A stretch of 64,000 nt of DNA, from assembly GCA_027488135.1 (NCBI GenBank), contig JAIYCH010000062.1:1-64000 (forward strand). The letters run 5' to 3'. Both the position numbers and the translations under genes were made by a program. How positions within the stretch are numbered: position 1 is the first letter of the stretch; each line of letters opens with the position of its first letter. The notes below the pieces were generated by a model. It saw nothing but the letters and a program-made list of their open reading frames with translations, searched no databases and was not told where the DNA came from. Source of the stretch: Saprospiraceae bacterium (GTDB lineage Bacteria > Bacteroidota > Bacteroidia > Chitinophagales > Saprospiraceae). This document shows, piece by piece, positions 51,838 through 59,965 of the stretch.

Positions 51838-51928
51838 GGTGAGCAACACAACGAGCGCTCAACTTCGTACCCTTGCTGCGTTTCCACCCTGGGGGATTAG
51901 AAGGAGCAGCACCAAGTGCGCCCACCGG
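51838..51928 (-). ncRNA. ffs: Signal recognition particle RNA (small bacterial type)
   Basis: Read on the minus strand, 5' GGTGGGC (51926-51920) pairs with GCTCACC (51844-51838) in a long hairpin. Near the tip are the SRP features: CAGGGTGGAAACGCAGCAAGGG, the GGAA tetraloop and the asymmetric A-rich/AGCA loop that binds Ffh. GGTGCTGC precedes them as in other bacteria. After the terminal stem the strand reads TTATTTTTTTT, an intrinsic terminator formed with the stem. A -7 box lies just upstream. An ORF that overlaps this region is not a gene. Confidence 0.9.
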
Positions 51929-51932
51929 ACTG

Positions 51933-51940
51933 CAAATATA
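51933..51940 (-). promoter_or_regulatory. SRP RNA promoter (-7 box)
   Basis: TATATTTG on the minus strand, a full TAnnTTTG match, 5-7 bases before the predicted RNA 5' end. A TTTTTG sits upstream but with a spacer of only 11 bases, shorter than usual. Confidence 0.6.
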
Positions 51941-51970
51941 ACTAATTTTTACAAAAAGTCACATCATATT

Positions 51971-52330
51971 TTATTTTTCTGGGGAAATGACCTCTGTTTT
52001 TTCACCAAAATACTGAACGAACCGTTGCATTTCATTAGCCAGCGCTGCATTTTGCGAGGCTTTAAAATAGGTTTCTGAAAGTGCCCTCAGCGTTTGGAAC
52101 ATAAATCGATCCATTTCACTGACCATCATATCTTTTGTCCACAGGTCTATTTTAAGTGTTTCCTGGTGAACGCCATCAAACAGAGATAACAAAATAGCTT
52201 TACACGTTTGATGTTCAGCGGTTCCATCATTTTTATCGGCGGTCCATAAAATATCGATTGGCACCTTGTTTTCATCAAGGCCTACTTTAATACTTATTTC
52301 ATTAGTGTGGGCAACTTTAGGGTTTTGCAT
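51971..52330 (-). CDS. gldC: Gliding motility protein GldC
   Basis: A 119-residue soluble protein whose pattern fits GldC: TNEISIKVGLDENKVPIDILW at the N terminus, CKAILLSLFDGVHQETLKIDLWTKDMMVSEMDRFMFQTLRALSETY in the middle. GldC supports but is not absolutely needed for gliding in flavobacteria; its biochemical activity is unknown. Its presence together with the SprB-like adhesin makes gliding or T9SS function likely. It follows the DUF4249 gene by 12 bases. Confidence 0.85.
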   Translation of the reverse strand: MQNPKVAHTNEISIKVGLDENKVPIDILWTADKNDGTAEHQTCKAILLSLFDGVHQETLKIDLWTKDMMVSEMDRFMFQTLRALSETYFKASQNAALANEMQRFVQYFGEKTEVISPEK

Positions 52331-52342
52331 AGACCGTTTATT

Positions 52343-53290
52343 TTATTGTTTTACAATGAGCTTATAGTTCTTTACATAGAGACCGCCCCAGACACCGAGC
52401 GCTCCCGACACATTGGTTTTTACTCGGGTATAGGTAGAAAAGGGACCTTGATTATTGATACTAAATTCGAGGGTATTCCAAAAATCGAATAAAGATTGAT
52501 CCATCGTTACCCATCTAATCGTTGTTTCCTTTCCTACAGGATAAAGGCCAAAAGTAGTAAAATTAAATGATTCACCATCGGCGCCAGGTCGGGGAAGATT
52601 GAGTTTAAAATTTTGCCCATTAAATAATCTATCATCAAAAAGGGAACCGCCCCCTGGCGTAATAAATGGTCCATCGCCCATTCTCACTTGATACCTATAA
52701 AAATTCTGCTGTGTTTTAGGATCAGCTAATTTAGAGGTAAGCAATAAAAATGAATCTTGATTAGCCCCTGGATTCGAAATAAACCGAAGAGAATCTAACG
52801 GAACGGGAAGAGGGATAGTGGTTGAAGCAGTAATCTTTTTTCCTTCAGCAAGTATCTCAATTTGATACCTTTTACCTGCCTGTCCAGGCATAGCCTGAGC
52901 TAGGTCTGCATAAAAGCAAACATTGGGAATGAAGCTATTATTTTCAACGTTAAATCCTAAAATTTTTGCCGCCTGCGCTTTTAAGTTAGCTGGTAAATCT
53001 TTAAAACAAACCTCTGTTAGAGAGATCTTTCGATCACCCTCTGTGAGGGTAACTTTTGCTCCTGAAACATAATTATTATTCAGCGTTTCTGTTGATATAC
53101 TTGATAAAAAAGGGAGCGTTTTGGTAATCACCAAAAAGGCAGGATTAGCATTATCACCAGCCTCAATAAACCCTTCGACCACCATTTGTGGTTCTTGCTG
53201 TAAATTTTCTGGAATAAAAGGTTCTTCACAAGAAGATAACAAAAGAGAAAAAGGAAGTAAAAACTTCACTATGGGATACCTCATAATCAT
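52343..53290 (-). CDS. DUF4249 lipoprotein
   Basis: A 315-residue outer-membrane lipoprotein of the DUF4249 family, nearly restricted to Bacteroidota. The signal peptide ends in LLLSSCEEPF, a lipobox. The following QMVVEGFIEAGDNANPAFLVITKTLPF is the typical first strand pattern, with ITASTTIPLPVPLDSLRF and RYQVRMGDGPFI later on. Such proteins often lie next to TonB-dependent receptor genes, but here the neighbours are gldC and a copper ATPase. An ATG two codons later (53284) is an alternative start. Confidence 0.82.
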   Translation of the reverse strand: MIMRYPIVKFLLPFSLLLSSCEEPFIPENLQQEPQMVVEGFIEAGDNANPAFLVITKTLPFLSSISTETLNNNYVSGAKVTLTEGDRKISLTEVCFKDLPANLKAQAAKILGFNVENNSFIPNVCFYADLAQAMPGQAGKRYQIEILAEGKKITASTTIPLPVPLDSLRFISNPGANQDSFLLLTSKLADPKTQQNFYRYQVRMGDGPFITPGGGSLFDDRLFNGQNFKLNLPRPGADGESFNFTTFGLYPVGKETTIRWVTMDQSLFDFWNTLEFSINNQGPFSTYTRVKTNVSGALGVWGGLYVKNYKLIVKQ

Positions 53291-53331
53291 TGATTAAATT
53301 TATAAGGCAACAATAAAAGGAAGGTAGAGGT

Positions 53332-55440
53332 TTAAAAAAGTTTCCTGTAATTAAGAAACAGGGCATTTCCAATAACGATAAGGTCAGAGAAAGCCATAAA
53401 AAGGGCTCCCCAGGTGGGGTTAAGGAAACCGCCCATTGCTAATGGGATGGCAATTATATTGTAGGAAAAAGCCCAAAATATACTGTTTTTCAGCGTATTA
53501 ACCGTCAATTTTGAAATATCTATTGCCTCAAGTAATTTACTTAGGTTACCATTCATTAAAATCACCTGAGCCGATTGTACCGCCATTTGAGAGGCATTAC
53601 TAATTGATATTCCTACTGACGCACGCGTAAGAGAAGGGGCATCATTTACCCCATCACCAATCATTGCGGTAATATTTTCGTTGGAATATCGGGAGATAAT
53701 ATCTAATTTTTCAGCGGGTAATTTACTTGCGTAATAATGATCGATACCCAGTAAGCTGGCGACTTTTTTAGTTTTACTTTCATTATCTCCGGAGAGAATC
53801 AAGGTTGAAATATTTCTTACCTTAAGGCCACTAATTACCGCAGCAGCTTCCGGACGTACCTTGTCTGAAATGATAAAAGAAGCCCTGATTTCATTATTTA
53901 TAAGTAAAAAAAGATCGGCATCGGGCTTATTTGGTTTACCCAGCGGCCAATTTCCGAGAAAATATACATTTCCATTATCATCAATACCGCTGACTCCGAC
54001 GCCTTTATCTTCCCAAACTTTAGAAAAAACGGGTAATTCATCGGGGTTATTGAAAGGTTCAAAGGAAGTAAGAATGGATTTAGCAATAGGATGAGCAGAA
54101 ATTTTTTCCAAATGATAGCAAAGTGCTTTCACATAAGCGGCATCATCTGGAAGCGTATTAAGAGGTTCTGAAATGGTAAATTCTCCGGTGGTCAAGGTAC
54201 CTGTTTTATCAAAAACCATGGTTTTCAGGTTACCCAAAGCCTCCAGGGTGGCACCCCCTTTTATGATTACCCCACTTTTTGCCAATCGACCTACCCCAAC
54301 CATTACAGCCGTTGGCGTTGCAAGACCCAAGGCACATGGGCAGGAAATAACGAGTACGGCAATAGCCCTGAGCAGAGCATCCTGATAAGAAATATCAAAT
54401 AAAAAGGCGGCTACTAAAAAGGTACCTAACGATAGAAGCAAGACAACGGGCACAAAAATGGCGCTCATTTTATCGGCAAAGCGTTGCAAAGCAGGCTTAT
54501 CATTCCTTGCCATTTTTACCAGCGCAATCATATTACCCACCACAGCATCTCTTCCTTTTGCCTTAACTTTACCCACCAAAATTCCATCGAATAATCTGGT
54601 TCCGCCAATAGCCAACTCCCCTATTTTTTTAAGCACAGGCATAGATTCACCGGTAATTAGCGACTCATCCAAAAGGACCTCTCCGGAGGTAATAATCACA
54701 TCGGCGGGAACTATTTCGCCCGCAGAAACCAGTAATAAATCGTTTAAATTAACCTGAGAGGCATCTACATCTTCTATACGACCGTCGGGTAACTGTCTTC
54801 TTGCCGACCCTTTTTGCAAATTTGCCAAAGACTTTATAGCCGAGGTAGTTTGATTTACCGCTTTTTTCTCCAGCCAGTTCCCTAATAAAACCAGCGTAAA
54901 AATACCTGATGCCGTTTCGAAAAAGTTTAGGTTCTCATCCATTTTAATCAGACCAACAACACTATAAATGGTGGCTGCAGCACCTCCTGTAAAAATAAGA
55001 ACATCCATATTGGGAACTCTTAATTTCAACGATTGAAAAGCAGAATTTCCAAAGTGGAATAAACCTATACTCATAGCAGGTAAGGCTAGAAAAAAGGAAA
55101 TCCAGATATTATGCATAAATGGATAGTGAATGTCGAAGGCCATAAGCACATGAAAAAACAATAAGGGAGAGGTAAAAACCAAACTAATCCACAATTTGAC
55201 TGATGCACTCTTTAATGAATTATCTGATGCTTTACTTACGGTATAACCTAGTTTGCCAATGCCCTTTTTGACCTCTTCTACTGTCATGGAAGCATTAGAT
55301 ATAACAAACTGAGCTTCACCCGTTTGAAAATCTACACTAACCTCTTCCAGCCCTTTTTTTTCAAGAAAACGAGTGATACCTACTGCACATTGAGCACAAT
55401 CCATCCCTTCAATTTTCAGTTCAATGCATTTTGACTCCAA
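53332..55440 (-). CDS. copA: Copper-exporting P1B-type ATPase
   Basis: A 702-residue heavy-metal pump. N-terminal heavy-metal-associated domain with GMDCAQC (Cys15 and Cys18). Transmembrane segments surround the CPC metal site in SCPCALGLATP near residue 366. The phosphorylated Asp is in DKTGTLT near residue 412, with HP in SAHPIAK and GDGVNDAP near residue 595. CPC and the soluble GMxCxxC domain indicate Cu+ specificity over zinc/cadmium. No CopZ chaperone or CsoR-like regulator is adjacent. A -7 box precedes it. Confidence 0.94.
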   Translation of the reverse strand: MESKCIELKIEGMDCAQCAVGITRFLEKKGLEEVSVDFQTGEAQFVISNASMTVEEVKKGIGKLGYTVSKASDNSLKSASVKLWISLVFTSPLLFFHVLMAFDIHYPFMHNIWISFFLALPAMSIGLFHFGNSAFQSLKLRVPNMDVLIFTGGAAATIYSVVGLIKMDENLNFFETASGIFTLVLLGNWLEKKAVNQTTSAIKSLANLQKGSARRQLPDGRIEDVDASQVNLNDLLLVSAGEIVPADVIITSGEVLLDESLITGESMPVLKKIGELAIGGTRLFDGILVGKVKAKGRDAVVGNMIALVKMARNDKPALQRFADKMSAIFVPVVLLLSLGTFLVAAFLFDISYQDALLRAIAVLVISCPCALGLATPTAVMVGVGRLAKSGVIIKGGATLEALGNLKTMVFDKTGTLTTGEFTISEPLNTLPDDAAYVKALCYHLEKISAHPIAKSILTSFEPFNNPDELPVFSKVWEDKGVGVSGIDDNGNVYFLGNWPLGKPNKPDADLFLLINNEIRASFIISDKVRPEAAAVISGLKVRNISTLILSGDNESKTKKVASLLGIDHYYASKLPAEKLDIISRYSNENITAMIGDGVNDAPSLTRASVGISISNASQMAVQSAQVILMNGNLSKLLEAIDISKLTVNTLKNSIFWAFSYNIIAIPLAMGGFLNPTWGALFMAFSDLIVIGNALFLNYRKLF

Positions 55441-55462
55441 GGTTCTGTATTTTTCGTTAAAA

Positions 55463-55491
55463 CAAATCTACCTATTTAAAGGTTGACCCAA
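55463..55491 (-). promoter_or_regulatory. copA promoter
   Basis: TTGG (55491-55488), a 17-base spacer and TAGATTTG (55470-55463) on the minus strand, the latter a full TAnnTTTG match, 22 bases before the ATG at 55440. Confidence 0.5.
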
Positions 55492-55532
55492 TTATTACTT
55501 TAAAAATAGTAAAAAGTGGCGGTCAAATCATT

Positions 55533-55540
55533 TATATTTG
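55533..55540 (+). promoter_or_regulatory. Putative -7 box for accC
   Basis: TATATTTG, a perfect TAnnTTTG match, 18 bases before the ATG at 55559. There is no clear TTTG box at the right distance upstream. Confidence 0.5.
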
Positions 55541-55558
55541 AGCACATAAGTAGTTAAA

Positions 55559-57001
55559 ATGGAAAAAATATTAGTTGCCAATCGGGGAGAAATTGCTCTT
55601 AGAATTATAAGAACCATTAAAAAATTAGGTAAAAAGGCAGTGGCCGTTTACTCGGAAGCTGACATAAATAGTTTACATGTCAAATATGCAGATGAAGCCT
55701 ATTGTATTGGACCGGCTTCTTCCTCTTCTTCCTATTTAAGGGGAGATATCATCATTGAAACAGCTCTAAAGGCTGGCGTAGATGGTATACATCCGGGTTA
55801 CGGATTTTTAAGTGAAAACGCAGACTTTGCTTTTCAGGTCGCGGAAGCAGGTATTATATTTATTGGACCAACGGCAGAAAGTATCGATTTGATGGGCAAC
55901 AAAATTGCTGCCAGAGAAACGGTAAGAAAGCAGGGGGTTCCGCTGGTTCCTGGTAATAAGAATACCTTAACCTCCATTGACCAGGCCAGAATCATTGCTG
56001 CTGACATAGGTTTTCCCATTTTAATAAAAGCGGCTGCAGGGGGTGGGGGCAAAGGAATGAGAAAGGTTATGTTTATGGAAGAGCTTGAAAGCCAAATGGA
56101 AAGAGCTCAAAGTGAAGCTTTAGCTTCTTTTGGTGATGATGCCGTTTTTGTTGAAAAATATGTAAGCTCTCCCCGTCATATTGAATTTCAGATTATGGCT
56201 GATCATCATGGAAATGTTGTTCACCTTTTTGAAAGAGAGTGCAGTATTCAAAGAAGGCATCAAAAACTTATTGAAGAAGCTCCCAGTGTAGTTTTATCAG
56301 AAAAATTACGGGAAGAAATGGGAAATGCGGCGGTGCAGGTAGCTAAAAGTTGCCAATACCGGGGAGCAGGTACCATAGAATTTATTGTGGATGAAAATCT
56401 ACAGTTTTATTTCTTAGAAATGAATACCCGGTTACAAGTAGAACATCCGGTTACTGAACTCATTACTGGTCTCGATTTGGTGGCTTTACAAATAGCCGTT
56501 GCAGAGGGAGAAAAGTTACCATTTACCCAAGAGGAAGTATCTATGAAAGGTCATGCCGTTGAACTAAGGATTTGCGCCGAAGATCCATTTAATCAATTTT
56601 TGCCATGTACGGGTGTCCTAAAAACCTATAGCCCGCCCGTGATGGAAAACGTGCGACTCGATGATGCCTTTATAGCTGGAATGGAGGTTTCCATCTTTTA
56701 TGATCCTTTAATTGGCAAATTAATAGCCTTTGGTGATAACCGAAATGCTGCCATAAAAACTCTTTTAGAAGCAATAAAGCAATTCGACATAACAGGTATC
56801 GAGACTACCCTTCCCTTTGGAAAGTTTGTCTGCGAACACCAAAATTTTATTTCAGGTGAATTTGACACCCATTTTATCGAAAAATATTTTACCCAGGAAC
56901 TAATCAAGGAAACCTACGCGGAGGACGCATTATTGGCAAGTAAAATAGCATTAAACTTATTTTTACAAGACAAAGAAAAGGTGAAATTTATAGGTGCTTA
57001 A
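55559..57001 (+). CDS. accC: Biotin carboxylase subunit of an acyl-CoA carboxylase
   Basis: A 480-residue ATP-grasp enzyme that carboxylates biotin. Motifs: [17 protein letters not shown] at the N terminus, [29 protein letters not shown] (ATP-binding glycine loop), [25 protein letters not shown]-like [21 protein letters not shown] (catalytic Glu/Arg) and [13 protein letters not shown]. It could serve acetyl- or propionyl-CoA carboxylase; the biotin carrier and carboxyltransferase genes are not adjacent. It is about 30 residues longer than E. coli AccC at the C terminus. It overlaps the next gene tail to tail by 14 bases. Confidence 0.9.
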   Translation: [480 protein letters not shown]

Positions 57002-57224
57002 TGTCACCAATCATCACGGGAGTGCCCCAATTTACCAGGGAAAAAATATTTTCGTCCACGGCAAATGAAACCACGACTTCTATGTTACCCTGAGAAATCC
57101 AGTCATCTTCAAGGTTCAAGGGTAACCATTGATTTCCGTTTTTATCGGTCATTCCCCAGAAACCACCTTCGAAATCATAGTAACTGAGATGAACCGATAC
57201 ATTACTATACACTTTTTTTGACAT
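56988..57224 (-). CDS. Small conserved-looking protein beside the repressor
   Basis: A 78-residue beta-rich protein. The pattern FEGGFWGMTDKNGNQWLPLNL, then a stretch ending DDWISQGNIEVVVSFAV and NWGTPVMIGDI resembles small single-domain beta proteins seen as lone genes or lipoproteins in many bacteria; I do not know a named family. It begins 7 bases after the S24-type repressor on the same strand, so the two are almost certainly cotranscribed. It overlaps the accC end by 14 bases tail to tail. Confidence 0.7.
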   Translation of the reverse strand: MSKKVYSNVSVHLSYYDFEGGFWGMTDKNGNQWLPLNLEDDWISQGNIEVVVSFAVDENIFSLVNWGTPVMIGDIKHL

Positions 57225-57230
57225 ATCCTT

Positions 57231-58019
57231 TTATACTAAAGCATTGGAAGAATTAAAAAGCAACTGTCTGATATCCTTTATTTCTGATAATAAAGCATTT
57301 AACGTCATATTTTCATTTTCGATATTTCTGGTAATTTTTAATCTTACCTCCCAAAATTCAAGTATTTCTGCTAGCTTTATGGGTGTAATCTTTTCCTCTT
57401 TATAACCCAAATAAAGGTTTACGTACCCCTTAGACAGTGAATTTAGATCAATTTTATGAATGAGGATATTATTTTTAGTAACAACCACATAAAATTTATC
57501 ATTAGAAATGGATTTAACGCCCGACGCTGGATCTAATTTTTCAGCAATGAGGACATCACCTGGTAAAAAAGAGGGATAGCCACTATCCGTTTGCACTTCA
57601 AAAGCACGAAGGTTATGACCCTTCAAATGAGCACCCGGAAGTTTCAAACATTCCAATGAAGCTAAAAACTGACTATTTCTTCTTTCAGAGGCATATTTTT
57701 TTCCTATCATTTGAGGAACAAAATAGATAACATCCGAGTCAACAGGAGCATCTACAAAACTTTTTGATGGAAGCCATTCCTCGGGTTGAGAAAAATGACT
57801 GCCTTTTCCTGTTAATAAAAAGACCGGGTTCATTTCATATTTTTCTACCCCCTTTCTGAGGAGTTCCAAGGTAACATCTCTTCTACCCTTTAGTATTTCG
57901 CTGAGCGACTGAGGAAGGTAGTCCAGCGTCAGGGCGAACTGCCGACTCGAACGTACCTTTCTTAGACGTTTAAGTTCATCATGACAAAAGATGAACCTAT
58001 CTGTGACCATTGTATTCAT
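57231..58019 (-). CDS. XRE/S24-type transcriptional repressor
   Basis: A 262-residue phage-repressor-like protein. The N-terminal part (SSRQFALTLDYLPQSLSEILKGRRDVTLELLRKGVEKY) is a helix-turn-helix domain; the C-terminal part is an S24 peptidase-like fold with TDSGYPSFLPGDVLIAEKL (the Ser of DS) and KNNILIHKID (the Lys), so a Ser-Lys dyad for self-cleavage is present in principle. A 19-bp inverted repeat overlaps its own -7 box, fitting autoregulation. The target pathway is unknown. It does not sit in a visible prophage. Confidence 0.82.
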   Translation of the reverse strand: MNTMVTDRFIFCHDELKRLRKVRSSRQFALTLDYLPQSLSEILKGRRDVTLELLRKGVEKYEMNPVFLLTGKGSHFSQPEEWLPSKSFVDAPVDSDVIYFVPQMIGKKYASERRNSQFLASLECLKLPGAHLKGHNLRAFEVQTDSGYPSFLPGDVLIAEKLDPASGVKSISNDKFYVVVTKNNILIHKIDLNSLSKGYVNLYLGYKEEKITPIKLAEILEFWEVRLKITRNIENENMTLNALLSEIKDIRQLLFNSSNALV

Positions 58020-58040
58020 GTAGTTTTCTCGTTTTCCTAC

Positions 58041-58059
58041 ACAAATATAACTTATTTGT
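58041..58059 (-). promoter_or_regulatory. Repressor promoter and candidate operator
   Basis: ACAAATA (58041-58047), a 5-base spacer and TATTTGT (58053-58059) form a 19-bp inverted repeat. It overlaps TATATTTG (minus strand, 58049-58042), a perfect -7 box 23 bases before the repressor ATG at 58019. Binding of a dimer here would block the promoter. Confidence 0.55.
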
Positions 58060-58121
58060 AAACTATTTAATGCTATTATTCAACATAATTTACATTAAAT
58101 TTTATTTATATGTAATTTAAT

Positions 58122-58892
58122 TCAACTATTAACTGCTGCTGAAATAATCTGGAGAAAATCATTAGCCTGCAAGCTTGCGCCCCCTACCAGACCGCCATCT
58201 ACATCGGGCATAGAAAACAAAGCGGCAGCATTAGCAGCATTTACACTCCCTCCGTAAAGAATGATTAATTTCTCAGCGACGGCCGCACCATATTTTTTTT
58301 CAAAGAAATGGCGAATAACCTCATGCATTTCCTGAGCTTGTTCAGCACTTGCTGTACGACCTGTGCCTATAGCCCAGATAGGTTCGTAGGCAAACACCAC
58401 CTTGGCTACTTCTTCGGCATTGAGATGAAAAATACTTTCTTCTAATTGATTGGTAACGAATGCATTTTGTTGATTATCCTCTCTGACCGACAGTGGCTCA
58501 CCGCAACAAAATATAGGCGTCAAGCCATGACTCAGTACCTTAGAAACTTTTTCACTCAAAAATTTATTGGATTCATTAAAGTATTCTCTGCGTTCAGAAT
58601 GACCGAGGACCACCTGTTTAATATCCATACTTTTAAGCATAGCAGCGGAAATTTCACCAGTGAAAGCACCTTTATCCTCTGAATGGCAATTTTGAGCAGC
58701 CAACTGGATTAAACCATTTTTGTTTACCAGAGGTTTGAGCGCATCTAAATAAACGGCAGGTACACATAAAGTAACAGACGTACCATTCAACCCAGGTAAA
58801 TTTGTTACCAGATTATTAGTCAATTCGATCGCAGAAGAATAATCCAGATTCATTTTCCAGTTTCCGGCTACCCACTTATTTCTTTTTCCCAT
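58122..58892 (-). CDS. tpiA: Triosephosphate isomerase
   Basis: Interconverts dihydroxyacetone phosphate and glyceraldehyde 3-phosphate in glycolysis, 256 residues. All family blocks are seen: AGNWKMN (Lys), VVLGHSERREYF (catalytic His), VVFAYEPIWAIGTGRTA (catalytic Glu) and LYGGSVN with VGGASLQ for the phosphate. It stands alone: the genes on both sides are in other pathways. The upstream region carries TACCTTCG, one base off the -7 consensus. Confidence 0.97.
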   Translation of the reverse strand: MGKRNKWVAGNWKMNLDYSSAIELTNNLVTNLPGLNGTSVTLCVPAVYLDALKPLVNKNGLIQLAAQNCHSEDKGAFTGEISAAMLKSMDIKQVVLGHSERREYFNESNKFLSEKVSKVLSHGLTPIFCCGEPLSVREDNQQNAFVTNQLEESIFHLNAEEVAKVVFAYEPIWAIGTGRTASAEQAQEMHEVIRHFFEKKYGAAVAEKLIILYGGSVNAANAAALFSMPDVDGGLVGGASLQANDFLQIISAAVNS

Positions 58893-58996
58893 AGAACATA
58901 CATTTTTATAGTGATAAAACTTTTTTTTCGATGTGCGAAGGTAATGGGGAAAGAATATAAAAACAAAACTAATTTTACAAAAACAAAATCAATTAG

Positions 58997-59899
58997 ATGG
59001 AATTTGGAAAGGTAGCCCAACTTGATAATATTTTATGGAATTTACCCCCAAAACCAAATATAGGGGCCGTTAAAAATTCAAAACCTATTCATTTTCATAT
59101 TGGAACTACTGGATGGGCTGAAAAGGAATGGGTGGGAAGTATTTATCCTAAAGGAACAAAACCAGCTGATTACCTATGTCAATATGCTAAGGTTTTTGAC
59201 ACCATAGAATTAAACACTACGCATTACCAGATACCTGATCCCTTAAAAATAGAAAGATGGTATGATGCAAGTGCGTCTGATTTCAAATTTAGCCCAAAGT
59301 TACCAAGAGCCATCAGCCACCATAAAGGATTGGGCAATGGGACTGAAAATGTGCTTTTATTTTGTCAATCTATTTCAGGCTTAAAAGAAAAACTAGGACC
59401 CTGTTTTCTTCAACTTCCTCCCTATTTTAGTCCTGATAACCTAGACATTTTAGAAACATTTTTTAAGGTATGGCCAAAAGAAATAGCTTTACACATTGAA
59501 TTTCGCCATGAGGACTGGTATTTACCACCCATTATGGATAAACTTAGCGAACTTTTGACAGTTCATCAAAAAGGGATAGTCATGACCGATGTTGCTGGAA
59601 GAAGAGATGTGTTGACCATTGGCGCTACTACCAACGTTATATTTGTCAGATTTGTTGGAAATACAGGACATCCCAGCGATGGAGAAAGATTAAAACAGTG
59701 GGTAATTACTTTGAGTGAATGGGTTGATTCGGGCATTCAGGAAATATATTTTTTCCTACATCAACCGCAAGCGAAAGCTATTCTTCCTATGTACGAATTT
59801 ATTAAGGGTCTTCAAACAGCCAAAGGGAATTTTCTAAACATGCGAGAACTAAAACCAGCTAATGAAGAACCTGCAGCGAGGCAATTAAAATTATTTTAA
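58997..59899 (+). CDS. DUF72 family protein
   Basis: A 300-residue TIM-barrel-like protein of the DUF72 family (YecE type). Typical blocks: FHIGTTGWAEKEWVGSIYPKGTKPADYLCQYAKVFDTIELNTTHY near residues 33-75, FKFSPKLPRAISHHK, FLQLPPYFSP, ALHIEFRHEDWY and ARFVG-like VRFVGNTG. The biochemical activity of this family is not known. It lies divergently from tpiA and 66 bases before the start of ppk1, probably in the same transcript. Confidence 0.88.
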   Translation: MEFGKVAQLDNILWNLPPKPNIGAVKNSKPIHFHIGTTGWAEKEWVGSIYPKGTKPADYLCQYAKVFDTIELNTTHYQIPDPLKIERWYDASASDFKFSPKLPRAISHHKGLGNGTENVLLFCQSISGLKEKLGPCFLQLPPYFSPDNLDILETFFKVWPKEIALHIEFRHEDWYLPPIMDKLSELLTVHQKGIVMTDVAGRRDVLTIGATTNVIFVRFVGNTGHPSDGERLKQWVITLSEWVDSGIQEIYFFLHQPQAKAILPMYEFIKGLQTAKGNFLNMRELKPANEEPAARQLKLF

Positions 59900-59965
59900 T
59901 GATAAAATAACATAAAAGCACCATTGTTTAGGTGGCATACGTTTATATTAGCAAAAAATACTACT

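Noticed and set aside
51728-51925. 65-codon minus-strand frame across the SRP RNA
   Set aside because: The sequence is the SRP RNA hairpin with its GGAA loop; the frame is accidental.
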